Below are positions 56,210-63,897 of a stretch of DNA of 64,000 bases, in pieces. Location: positions 992,001 to 1,056,000 of the forward strand of contig NZ_CP082205.1 of assembly GCF_019856455.1 (NCBI RefSeq). Direction: 5' to 3'. Under the pieces are notes generated by a model, which saw only the letters and a list, made by a program, of their open reading frames with translations, was not told the origin of the DNA and searched no databases. The translations under genes and the position numbers were made by a program. Source of the stretch: Streptococcus suis. Lineage in GTDB: Bacteria; Bacillota; Bacilli; Lactobacillales; Streptococcaceae. How positions within the stretch are numbered: the first letter of the stretch is position 1; every line of letters starts with the position of its first letter.

Positions 56210-56326
56210 ATGAACTATGGCATAAATTTATCAGGTCGAATTAGTTTGTCTGATAACTTGACTAATTTTCCCTTTAGAGTGATATATAGTGTGCCATTAC
56301 ATAGGAAGGAGAGTAAATGTCCGTAA
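56210..56326 (+). CDS. Short ORF overlapping the recombinase start
   Basis: 38 codons (MNYGINLSGRISLSDNLTNF...), ending ten bases into the recombinase gene. GGAGG is 14 bases before its ATG, rather far. It might couple translation to the recombinase. It could be chance. Confidence 0.3.
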   Translation: MNYGINLSGRISLSDNLTNFPFRVIYSVPLHRKESKCP

Positions 56327-57558
56327 AAAAGATTAGAGTCAATAATCAAAAACACAAGCAGAGGATCTGTGCCTACATTCGAGTTTCGACGACTAATGGA
56401 AGTCAGTTAGAATCGTTAGAAAATCAGAAACAGTATTTTGAAAATCTGTATTCCAATAGAGACGATATTGATTTTGTAGGTGTTTATCATGACAGAGGTA
56501 TATCTGGTTCTAAGGATAATCGTCCAAATTTTCAAGCCATGATTGAAAATTGTCGTAAAGGTATGATTGATGTTATTCATACCAAGTCGATTGCCCGCTT
56601 TGCCAGAAACACGGTTACAGTTCTTGAAATTAGTCGTGAACTGAAGGCAATAGGAGTAGACATATTCTTTGAGGAACAAAACATTCATACCCTTTCAAGT
56701 GAAGGGGAAGTGATGCTTTCAGTATTAGCGAGTATTGCTGAGGACGAGTTGAGGAGTATGAGTGGCAATCAACGTTGGGCATTTCAAAAGAAGTTCCAAC
56801 GAGGTGAGCTAGTCATTAACACCAAGCGATTCTTAGGATACGATTTAGACGAGAATGGTGAGTTGATTATCAATCCAGAAGAAGCTTTGATAGTCAGGCA
56901 AATATTTGCACTTTACCTTGAAGGGTATGGTACTCATCGTATTGCCAAGCTGTTAAATGAAAAGGGAGTTGAGACTGTTACAGGTGCTAAATGGCATGAC
57001 ACCACAATCCGTCAAATGTTAAGCAATGAAAAGTACAATGGTTCAGTCTTATTGCAGAAGTATTTTCACGATGGTGTGAATGGTCCTAAAAAATTGAATC
57101 AGGGTGAACTCGAACAATACTTTATAGAGGATAATCATGAAGCCATTATTTCTATGGAAGATTGGCAAGCAGTCCAGGACAAACTAATCAGTAGAAGATG
57201 GCAACAAGGTAGAAACAAAACCTATAAATTTACGGGGTTATTAAAGTGTCAGCATTGTGGTTCGACTTTAAAGAGACAAGTTTCTTACAAGAAAAAAATT
57301 GTTTGGTGCTGTTCCAAATACATAAAAGAGGGAAAAGCAACTTGTCAGGGTATGCGAGTGCCAGAAGTAGATATTTCAAATTGGGAGATAACCTCAACTG
57401 TTACAGTAATAGAAAGGGATAGAAATGGGGAAAAGTATTACAGTTATTCCGGCCAAGAAAGTGCAGACCAGTGTTCAACATCAGGTCAGGAAGAAAATCA
57501 AAGTAGCCGCATATTGTCGAGTGTCCACCGACCAAGAAGAACAGCTATCAAGTTATGA
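56317..57558 (+). CDS. Large serine recombinase 1
   Basis: 413 residues. Catalytic Ser is in AYIRVSTT near residue 24, and the SIARFARN motif with active-site Arg near 90. A recombinase domain and a zinc ribbon (CQHCGSTLKR...VWCCSKY...CQG) near 310-350 follow. The last ~45 residues are read from the N-terminal coding sequence of the next gene in another frame. AAGGAGAGTAA precedes the ATG. Likely integrase or its partner for rlmD. Confidence 0.92.
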   Translation: MSVKKIRVNNQKHKQRICAYIRVSTTNGSQLESLENQKQYFENLYSNRDDIDFVGVYHDRGISGSKDNRPNFQAMIENCRKGMIDVIHTKSIARFARNTVTVLEISRELKAIGVDIFFEEQNIHTLSSEGEVMLSVLASIAEDELRSMSGNQRWAFQKKFQRGELVINTKRFLGYDLDENGELIINPEEALIVRQIFALYLEGYGTHRIAKLLNEKGVETVTGAKWHDTTIRQMLSNEKYNGSVLLQKYFHDGVNGPKKLNQGELEQYFIEDNHEAIISMEDWQAVQDKLISRRWQQGRNKTYKFTGLLKCQHCGSTLKRQVSYKKKIVWCCSKYIKEGKATCQGMRVPEVDISNWEITSTVTVIERDRNGEKYYSYSGQESADQCSTSGQEENQSSRILSSVHRPRRTAIKL

Positions 57559-58813
57559 AAACCAAGTTAATTATTACCGAGAGTTTATCTCTAAACACGA
57601 GGACTATGAGTTAGTTGACATCTATGCGGATGAGGGCATCTCAGCAACCAATACCAAAAAACGTGATGCTTTTAACCGGTTGATACAAGATTGTAGGGCT
57701 GGTAAGGTGGATAGGATTTTGGTCAAGTCGATCAGTCGATTTGCCAGAAACACCCTTGATTGTATCAAATACGTCCGAGAGCTGAAAGAACTTGGTGTTG
57801 GTGTGACTTTTGAGAAAGAGAATATAGACAGCCTGGATTCCAAAGGTGAAGTTCTCCTTACAATCCTTTCTTCCTTAGCACAGGATGAGTCACGCTCTAT
57901 CTCAGAGAATGCGACGTGGGGAATTCGTAAGAAGTTTGAACGTGGCGAGGTGCGCGTGAATACCACTAAATTCATGGGTTATGACAAGGATGATAATGGT
58001 AGGCTTATCATTAACCCTCAGCAAGCTGAAACTGTTAAATTTATATACGAGAAATTCTTAGAGGGGTACAGTCCTGAATCCATTGCTAAGTATTTGAATG
58101 ACAATGAAATACCTGGTTGGACAGGAAAGGCAAATTGGTATCCAAGCGCAATACAGAAAATGCTTCAAAATGAAAAGTATAAGGGTGATGCCTTATTACA
58201 AAAGACTTTTACAGTTGATTTTTTGACTAAGAAACGGATTGCCAATGATGGTCAAGTTAACCAATACTATGTAGAAAATAGCCATGAAGCTATTATTGAC
58301 AAAGACACTTGGGAATTAGTACAGTTGGAATTGGCAAGGAGGAAAGCCTACCGAGAGGAGCATCAGCTCAAGTCCTATATCATGCAAAATGACGATAACC
58401 CTTTTACAACTAAGGTGTTCTGTAAAGAATGTGGTTCAGCCTTTGGTCGAAAGAACTGGACCACCAGTCGAGGTAAACGCAAGGTTTGGCAATGTAACAA
58501 TCGATATAGGGTCAAAGGACAGATTGGCTGTCAGAATAACCATATTGATGAAGAAACGTTAGAGAAAGCCGTAGTAATGGCTGTAGAACTATTGAGAAAG
58601 AACGTGGATCTGTTGCATGGGAAGTGGAATAAGATTCTAGAAGAAAATCGTCCGCTAGAAAAGCATTATAGTACAAAGTTGGCTGAAGTGATAAACAAGC
58701 CATCCTGGGAATTCGATTCGTATGAGATGTGTCAGGTATTGGACAGTATTACAATTTCAGAAGATGGGCAGATAAGTGTAAAATTCTTAGAGGGGACTGA
58801 GGTAGATTTGTAA
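57425..58813 (+). CDS. Large serine recombinase 2
   Basis: 462 residues. Catalytic Ser is in AAYCRVSTDQ near residue 31, Arg in SISRFARNT near 99. The zinc ribbon is FCKECGSAFGRK...WQCNNRY...GCQNNHI (about 335-380). The C-terminus ends ITISEDGQISVKFLEGTEVDL, the strand pair typical of the family. It overlaps recombinase 1 by 134 bases. Two or three such genes in a row are known from rum-integrated elements. Confidence 0.93.
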   Translation: MGKSITVIPAKKVQTSVQHQVRKKIKVAAYCRVSTDQEEQLSSYENQVNYYREFISKHEDYELVDIYADEGISATNTKKRDAFNRLIQDCRAGKVDRILVKSISRFARNTLDCIKYVRELKELGVGVTFEKENIDSLDSKGEVLLTILSSLAQDESRSISENATWGIRKKFERGEVRVNTTKFMGYDKDDNGRLIINPQQAETVKFIYEKFLEGYSPESIAKYLNDNEIPGWTGKANWYPSAIQKMLQNEKYKGDALLQKTFTVDFLTKKRIANDGQVNQYYVENSHEAIIDKDTWELVQLELARRKAYREEHQLKSYIMQNDDNPFTTKVFCKECGSAFGRKNWTTSRGKRKVWQCNNRYRVKGQIGCQNNHIDEETLEKAVVMAVELLRKNVDLLHGKWNKILEENRPLEKHYSTKLAEVINKPSWEFDSYEMCQVLDSITISEDGQISVKFLEGTEVDL

Positions 58814-58817
58814 GTGA

Positions 58818-58847
58818 CTGTGGCCGAAAGGTTGCAGTTTTTTTTTT
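58818..58847 (+). terminator. Terminator after the recombinases
   Basis: CTGTGGCC-GAAA-GGTTGCAG, an 8-bp stem with some G-U pairs, followed by a run of ten T. Confidence 0.75.
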
Positions 58848-58897
58848 GTTTCGTGGTATAATAAAACTAATTTAATGAATGATAAAAGGATATTTCT

Positions 58898-59536
58898 ATG
58901 AATACATACGTTACAAATCTTGATTTGAACAAAGTTTTTGATAGGTTTATTATCAGTGATATACAGAAGAAAGTTGGTGAGATAGATACGACTAGCTCAG
59001 ACAAAACTATAAAATGCCTAATCGAGTATGTTCTTAAGCATTTCAATATATATGATTCCTATGTTACTCCCAAGATTTCTAATTTTTATCGTAAACATAA
59101 AAAATTCACTCGTTTTATTTTAGTAACTATTTCGCTTGTTTATTCACCTAATAGCATTAATGAAATGATAGAAAAGTATGAATTTAATCAATCGTTAAAA
59201 TGGGAAATTGAACATATCGTACCTCAAAATCAAAATTATAATAAATTTAATTCTAAAAACTCTAGACTAAAAAATCGCATTGGAAATCTTGGATTATTGT
59301 CAAAGGATACCAATGTAAAAATAAGTAATCAATCTTTCCACAAGAAATGTAGGAGTCTTTCTGATAAGGAAAAAGAGTTGAAGGTTAATGAAGTTTTTCA
59401 AATTGAAAAGACTAATTTATCTAAAGCTGATATACTGGTACGTGAAAAGTGTATAAATAACTATATATTTGAAATTTTTTTTAAAAACGATGGTTTATTA
59501 CTGAAGGATAAATTTAGAGAGTACTTTGAAAATTAA
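58898..59536 (+). CDS. HNH protein of the DUF1524/GmrSD C-terminal type
   Basis: 212 residues, very AT-rich. The centre reads WEIEHIVPQNQNYNKFNSKN and then NRIGNLGLLSKDTNVKISNQSF, the His-x-x-Pro and Asn-x-Gly-Asn-Leu pattern of DUF1524 nuclease domains. In GmrSD (type IV restriction) this domain is fused to a DUF262 part, absent here. It stands alone beside the attachment site, a place where cargo genes gather. A defence role is a guess. Confidence 0.7.
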   Translation: MNTYVTNLDLNKVFDRFIISDIQKKVGEIDTTSSDKTIKCLIEYVLKHFNIYDSYVTPKISNFYRKHKKFTRFILVTISLVYSPNSINEMIEKYEFNQSLKWEIEHIVPQNQNYNKFNSKNSRLKNRIGNLGLLSKDTNVKISNQSFHKKCRSLSDKEKELKVNEVFQIEKTNLSKADILVREKCINNYIFEIFFKNDGLLLKDKFREYFEN

Positions 59537-59584
59537 GTTCAGTGAGCATATTGTTATTATCTCTAAAAAATTAGGAGGTGGAAA

Positions 59585-60649
59585 ATGGGGAAATGGACTT
59601 GTCAATGTGGTTATCCAATGAATGACCATGCCGCTCCAGATCCGAATGCTTTTTCAGTGTTTTCGGATGAGTTATGGGAAGAAATCACTAGTACTGCAGA
59701 TGAAGATAACAAGATTGATTATGTTGATATTTCTGATGCCTCCTACTATGTTTGGGAATGCCCTAACTGTCACGGCTTGATGGTATTCGGTGAAGATGGT
59801 AATCATAATCGTTATACCTTTTATAAGAAGATCGATTTAGATATCGAAGAGGAGGAGCAAGTTATTGATTATAGTTCATCTAACAGGATTTATAGAGTAG
59901 CTACAGTTACTTTTTCGGAATTTGGTGATGAGTACACCTATCTTTGTGAGGATGAATCCATTAAAGAGGACAATTATGTGGTTGTACCTGTTGGAACTAA
60001 TAATGTTGAAAAAGTTGCACATGTTGTAAAAGTACATCAGGCTACGCAAGAAGATATCTCATATCCAATTAACAAGTTGAAACATGTAATAAAGCGCTAT
60101 TCAGATTTTGATAAAGAGGGTGCAGGGAAAATTGCAGCTGAGTTAGTAACGTCAGGTCGATGTTTGAAAATTGATGATTTTTCTAAATCATTAGCAGCAG
60201 ACGAGTATTTTGATGTTTTGCACAATAAACTTGGACATTGGTGGTTGGAACTCAATGGCGTTCCTATTCCAATGAAAGTTATCCTATTGAATACCAACTA
60301 TGAGAAGTATCATGTTGACTGTGCTGTACATATCAAACCCCACAATATCCACTATAGTACTTTCCAATCGTTGAAGTTATGTACCGACTTTGAGATTGAC
60401 GCTTCACGCTGGGTTGATGTCATTTCTGATGAATATATTTGGGGAAATTCCTGGGAACTTGATGGTATTCAGTTTGGGATAACCTGTCAGGAATCATTAG
60501 AGGAGGATGAGGTGACACTTGGCAAATACAGTCGTGTTCCATATTATGTCGATTGGCATCCAGATTGGAGTGATAGATACGGTTTTAATTTAGCTTGGAA
60601 ACGACATGAATCTGACGAAGACTTGTCGGTAGACTTTTACATTTCTTAG
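59585..60649 (+). CDS. Hypothetical zinc-ribbon protein next to attR
   Basis: 354 acidic residues. The N-terminus has a Cys4 ribbon (WTCQCGYPMNDH and WECPNCHGLM, about 4-65). The middle resembles a beta-rich domain (TYLCEDESIKEDNYVVVPVG) and the end YYVDWHPDWSDRYGFNLAW is Trp/Tyr-rich. I do not recognise the family. TTAGGAGGTGGAAA precedes the ATG. It is the last prophage gene before attR. Confidence 0.65.
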   Translation: MGKWTCQCGYPMNDHAAPDPNAFSVFSDELWEEITSTADEDNKIDYVDISDASYYVWECPNCHGLMVFGEDGNHNRYTFYKKIDLDIEEEEQVIDYSSSNRIYRVATVTFSEFGDEYTYLCEDESIKEDNYVVVPVGTNNVEKVAHVVKVHQATQEDISYPINKLKHVIKRYSDFDKEGAGKIAAELVTSGRCLKIDDFSKSLAADEYFDVLHNKLGHWWLELNGVPIPMKVILLNTNYEKYHVDCAVHIKPHNIHYSTFQSLKLCTDFEIDASRWVDVISDEYIWGNSWELDGIQFGITCQESLEEDEVTLGKYSRVPYYVDWHPDWSDRYGFNLAWKRHESDEDLSVDFYIS

Positions 60650-60658
60650 AGTAAAAAA

Positions 60659-60712
60659 TTCGTTCAATAGTATAATAATAAAGCCAAACTAGACTTTTCG
60701 TTCTATAGTATA
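60659..60712. repeat. Direct repeats in the right attachment arm
   Basis: TTCGTTCAATAGTATA (60659-60674) and TTCGTTCTATAGTATA (60697-60712) differ at one base and lie 38 bases apart, just before attR. They may be recombinase-binding sites. Confidence 0.65.
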
Positions 60713-60729
60713 GAGGGTTGCTATCACCA

Positions 60730-60771
60730 CACGTGGAGTGCGTAGTGTTGCTACAACGAAGCAACGGGTAA
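60730..60771 (+). pseudogene. attR with displaced rlmD 3' end
   Basis: Reads HVECVVLLQRSNG and stop in frame, the normal end of streptococcal RlmD. No other part of the gene is attached. It marks where the prophage DNA ends and the former rlmD end, or the end of a neighbouring element, begins. Confidence 0.78.
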
Positions 60772-60930
60772 AAATCCTTTATTTTAAGCACTTTTTCAAG
60801 CATTTTGTCTTTATTGAAAAGAGTGATTTTGACATAAAAAAGGTTCAAAAAAAGTACATTGATGTGAATGTCTGTTTGGATGTCGACTGCGTAGACAAAA
60901 AATAGATACGTCATAAAATATAATAGTTCA
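60772..60930. other. Intergenic region after attR
   Basis: No clear gene. A short open stretch near 60860-60903 ends with LDVDCVDKK and a stop, vaguely like ICE-borne rlmD tails; too weak to call. TATAAT at 60919-60924 could be a -10 for the element that follows. Confidence 0.4.
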
Positions 60931-60972
60931 ACGAGAACATTTTAATAAGTGTTCTCGTTTTTTTTTTTTTTA
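60931..60972 (+). terminator. Terminator-like hairpin directly before the ICE genes
   Basis: ACGAGAACA and TGTTCTCGT form a perfect 9-bp stem with a 10-base loop, followed by about 14 T. The ribosome site of the next gene comes right after the T run, so it may be an attenuator. Confidence 0.8.
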
Positions 60973-60983
60973 AGGAGGAATTC

Positions 60984-61151
60984 ATGAAAAAGAAGGAACA
61001 ATCATCACGCCAAATCGTGATGTGCCATCTCGTGGCTATTTTAGGAGTTGATATTGAGAAAGCAACTCATCTGGTTGATGAATTGGAACAAGTAGGTTTA
61101 ATCCGATTTGATGAATTCGGAAATGTTGGACTTTTAGTCTTGGAGGGATAA
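60984..61151 (+). CDS. Small helical protein upstream of repA
   Basis: 55 residues, MKKKEQSSRQIVMCHLVAIL with a winged-helix-like ending (EKATHLVDELEQVGLIRFDEFGNVGLLVLEG). TAAGGAGGAATTC precedes. The repA ATG is 3 bases after its stop, so the two are coupled. It may regulate repA. Confidence 0.65.
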   Translation: MKKKEQSSRQIVMCHLVAILGVDIEKATHLVDELEQVGLIRFDEFGNVGLLVLEG

Positions 61152-61153
61152 TC

Positions 61154-61972
61154 ATGAAACGTATTACCGCTAATCAGTATCAAACATCAGAGCGTTATTA
61201 TAAACTCCCTAAAATTTTGTTTGAGAGTGAACGTTATAAGGATATGAAGCTGGAGGTTAAGGTAGCCTACGCGGTTTTAAAGGATCGGTTGGAGTTATCT
61301 TTGAGTAAGGGCTGGATTGATGAGGATGGGGCTATTTATTTGATTTATTCCAATTCAAATCTGATGGCACTTTTAGGCTGTTCAAAGTCAAAACTACTCT
61401 CTATCAAGAAAACCTTACGCGAATATGGCTTAATTGATGAAGTCCAACAGTCCTCTAGTGAAAAAGGTCGTATGGCAAATAAAATTTACTTGGGGGAATT
61501 AGAACATGAAACTACCCCAGTCTTACATACAGACGGGGCTAGTGTTAAAAAAACACTAGGGGGGTCTCAAAGAAAGACGGGGCCGGTCTTAAATTCAGCC
61601 CCTAGTGAGACTGAAGGAAGTGAGACTAAATATAGTGAAACTAAAGGGAGTGATTTCCTTATTGAGGACGAGGAGGAGAGGCAGCAAGTAGATGAGAAAC
61701 AAGAAGAGAACTTTACTTCAAAAGTCGATGGCGTGACCAAGTACGATCGAGATTATATTTGGGGTTTGGTTCATGACCAGTTAAGACAGTCGGGGCTATC
61801 TCAGTCAGCTAGTGACTATGCCATGATTTATTTTAGTGACCGTTATCAGTATGCTTTGGAACATATGCGATTTGCTCGGTCAGCGGAAGTAATAGCTGAA
61901 TACGTATTTAATGGTGTGCTGTCAGAGTGGACCAAGCAACTGAGACGACAAGAAGTAAAGGGAGGTGATTAA
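61154..61972 (+). CDS. repA: Replication initiator protein A (RepA_N-type)
   Basis: 272 residues. The conserved N-terminal domain is QYQTSERYYKLPKILFESERYKDMKLEVKVAYAVL (about 7-42), with a winged-helix DNA-binding part through residue 110. The variable middle carries tandem SETxx residues coded by 15-bp iterons. A C-terminal helical domain (YDRDYIWGLVHDQLRQSG) follows. Such proteins replicate plasmids and excised ICEs. GGAGGGATAATC precedes the ATG. Confidence 0.9.
   Translation: MKRITANQYQTSERYYKLPKILFESERYKDMKLEVKVAYAVLKDRLELSLSKGWIDEDGAIYLIYSNSNLMALLGCSKSKLLSIKKTLREYGLIDEVQQSSSEKGRMANKIYLGELEHETTPVLHTDGASVKKTLGGSQRKTGPVLNSAPSETEGSETKYSETKGSDFLIEDEEERQQVDEKQEENFTSKVDGVTKYDRDYIWGLVHDQLRQSGLSQSASDYAMIYFSDRYQYALEHMRFARSAEVIAEYVFNGVLSEWTKQLRRQEVKGGD
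61539..61559. repeat. Perfect inverted repeat inside repA
   Basis: CTAGTGTT and AACACTAG flank five A. With the iterons 45 bases on it probably belongs to the origin of RepA_N-type replicons, which lies inside the rep gene. Confidence 0.7.
61604..61648. repeat. 15-bp iterons inside repA (probable oriV)
   Basis: AGTGAGACTGAAGGA, AGTGAGACTAAATAT and AGTGAAACTAAAGGG in tandem, then a partial AGTGAT. They encode Ser-Glu-Thr-x-x repeats. Direct repeats in the middle of repA are the usual origin of this replicon family. Confidence 0.8.
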
Positions 61973-61973
61973 G

Positions 61974-62069
61974 TTGATTTGCTGGATACTAGGCGGAATC
62001 TATCTGATTTCTATCATCATTTTGATTGTTGAAATCATCCGTGCACCAGAAATGGATGATCATATATAA
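61974..62069 (+). CDS. Small membrane peptide after repA
   Basis: 31 residues from a TTG start (GGGAGGTGATTAAG precedes): ICWILGGIYLISIIILIVEI is a membrane helix. Likely coupled to repA. Function unknown. Confidence 0.5.
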   Translation: MICWILGGIYLISIIILIVEIIRAPEMDDHI

Positions 62070-62119
62070 GCAAGAGTTTTACAAGTGTAAGGCTCTTTTT
62101 TAGTTGGAAAGAGAGGAAA

Positions 62120-63475
62120 ATGAAATTTTTAGATTTATTTGCTGGAATAGGCGGTTTTAGGCTAGGAATGGAATCACAGGGTCATGAGTGTTTGGGCTTT
62201 TGTGAAATTGATAAATTCGCCAGAACATCTTATAAAGCCATGTTTAACACAGAAGGGGAAATAGAATACCATGACATTAAAGAGGTCACAGACCATGACT
62301 TTAGACAATTTAGAGGGCAAGTGGACATCATCTGCGGGGGATTTCCTTGCCAAGCATTTTCACTCGCAGGCAGACGATTGGGATTTGAAGATACTCGAGG
62401 GACTCTCTTTTTTGAGATTGCTCGAGCGGCCAAACAAATCCAACCACGTTTTCTATTTTTGGAAAACGTCAAAGGCCTACTCAATCACGACGAGGGACGG
62501 ACGTTCGCCACTATCCTCTCCACGATGGATGAATTGGGGTATGATGTCGAATGGCAGGTGCTTAACAGTAAGGACTTCCAAGTCCCGCAAAACAGAGAGC
62601 GGGTCTTTATTATCGGACATTCTAGAAGATACCGTCCCAGATTCATATTTCCTCTCAGAAGAGAAAACAGCCCAGCTCATCTTGAAAGGCTAGGAAATAT
62701 CAATCCCTCTAAACGTGGTTTGAATGGTGAAGTCTATCTGACGAGTGGACTTGCTCCTACACTAACAAGAGGTAAAGGAGAGGGAGCTAAAATCGCCATT
62801 CCAGTCTTAACACCAGATAGACTAGAAAAACGGCAACATGGTCGTCAATTTAAGGACAATCAAGACCCTATGTTTACTTTGACAAGTCAAGACAGACACG
62901 GAGTTGTTGTCGCAGGAAATCTGCCCACTAGCTTTGACCAGACTGGAAGAGTATTTGACATATCTGGTTTGTCACCGACTTTGACCACCATGCAAGGTGG
63001 AGACAAGGTGCCAAAGATTTTGCTGAGGGAGGAGCTGCCATTTCTGAAAATCAAGGAAGCCACAAAAAGAGGGTACGCAAAGGCAACTCTTGGAGACTCT
63101 GTCAATCTGGCTTATCCAGACTCAACCAATCGTAGAGGACGAGTGGGAAAGGGAATATCCAATACCCTGACAACTTCAGACAATATGGGAGTGGTAGTTG
63201 CTGCTCTGGAATATCGACAGGATAAGTGGTATGAAGTTACAGGCATTGTCTTAGAGGGGAAACTTTTTCGCCTGAGAATAAGACGACTGACACCAAGAGA
63301 GTGTTTCAGACTTCAAGGCTTTCCTGACTGGGCTTATGAAAGAGCAGAAAGTGTTTCCAGTAAGAGCCAACTATACAAACAGGCAGGCAATAGCGTGACT
63401 GTCACAGTTATTGAAGCCATTGCCAGAGAATTTAGAAGAATAGAAGAGGAAGAAAAACATGAATCTACTACATAA
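62120..63475 (+). CDS. DNA (cytosine-5-)-methyltransferase of the ICE
   Basis: 451 residues. Motif I is DLFAGIGGFRLGMESQGH, motif IV GGFPCQAFSLAG (Cys near 79), VI ENVKGLL, VIII VPQNRERVF, IX RLQGFPDWA and X QAGNSVTVTVI. It resembles the prophage enzyme at 34926 along its length, including an open second frame. Orphan m5C genes next to repA are common in streptococcal ICEs and help evade restriction. Confidence 0.93.
   Translation: MKFLDLFAGIGGFRLGMESQGHECLGFCEIDKFARTSYKAMFNTEGEIEYHDIKEVTDHDFRQFRGQVDIICGGFPCQAFSLAGRRLGFEDTRGTLFFEIARAAKQIQPRFLFLENVKGLLNHDEGRTFATILSTMDELGYDVEWQVLNSKDFQVPQNRERVFIIGHSRRYRPRFIFPLRRENSPAHLERLGNINPSKRGLNGEVYLTSGLAPTLTRGKGEGAKIAIPVLTPDRLEKRQHGRQFKDNQDPMFTLTSQDRHGVVVAGNLPTSFDQTGRVFDISGLSPTLTTMQGGDKVPKILLREELPFLKIKEATKRGYAKATLGDSVNLAYPDSTNRRGRVGKGISNTLTTSDNMGVVVAALEYRQDKWYEVTGIVLEGKLFRLRIRRLTPRECFRLQGFPDWAYERAESVSSKSQLYKQAGNSVTVTVIEAIAREFRRIEEEEKHESTT
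62271..62693 (+). other. Second open frame inside the ICE m5C methyltransferase gene
   Basis: 140 codons in the +1 frame, ending LLSDILEDTVPDSYFLSEEK and nine more residues. It aligns without gaps over 24 residues with the second frame at 35080-35505, and starts at the same relative position in the host gene (offset 151 against 154). Confidence 0.45.
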
Positions 63476-63887
63476 GAAAAGTATCCTAGATTGTACTGAA
63501 TTAGAGGAACGTATTCACCAAGTTGAAACCAATCAGCAACTACAAAAGATATTGTCGCTCCCCAATTTTGATTGTGACTTTGAGGTGACTTTTGAAGATG
63601 ATTACCACAAAGAGATGAATGATCCCCTATTCTACGAATCCAATCTTCATCGGATTTCGGATTATTTGGAAACTAGGGACATTAAAAATGGAGTGGATAC
63701 CCTATTGACGAAAGACAATCACCTGGCCTTTCGTGCCTTTGGTGAAAATTATTCTGCTAGGGGAAAGGATGGCATTTTAACGACTCTGGTGACGGTCAAG
63801 TGTTTTGGTGAAGGACGGATGCCCATTGATATGAGTCGCTATTTCCCAACTCCTGAACCAACAGTTGAAAATAGCCTAACCCTTTAA
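63459..63887 (+). CDS. Hypothetical ICE protein
   Basis: 142 acidic residues. No motif recognised. It overlaps the methyltransferase gene by 17 bases and is followed by another ICE gene after GGAGGAGCCT. The genes here are spaced as one operon. Confidence 0.7.
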   Translation: MNLLHKKSILDCTELEERIHQVETNQQLQKILSLPNFDCDFEVTFEDDYHKEMNDPLFYESNLHRISDYLETRDIKNGVDTLLTKDNHLAFRAFGENYSARGKDGILTTLVTVKCFGEGRMPIDMSRYFPTPEPTVENSLTL

Positions 63888-63897
63888 GGAGGAGCCT

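Noticed and set aside
60860..60903. Second rlmD-like tail after attR (LDVDCVDKK)
   Set aside because: Only a few residues resemble ICE-type tails and the His-Val-Glu motif is missing.
61604..61648. Possible CRISPR-like tandem repeats
   Set aside because: Units are 15 bp without spacers, in frame within repA, so they are iterons.
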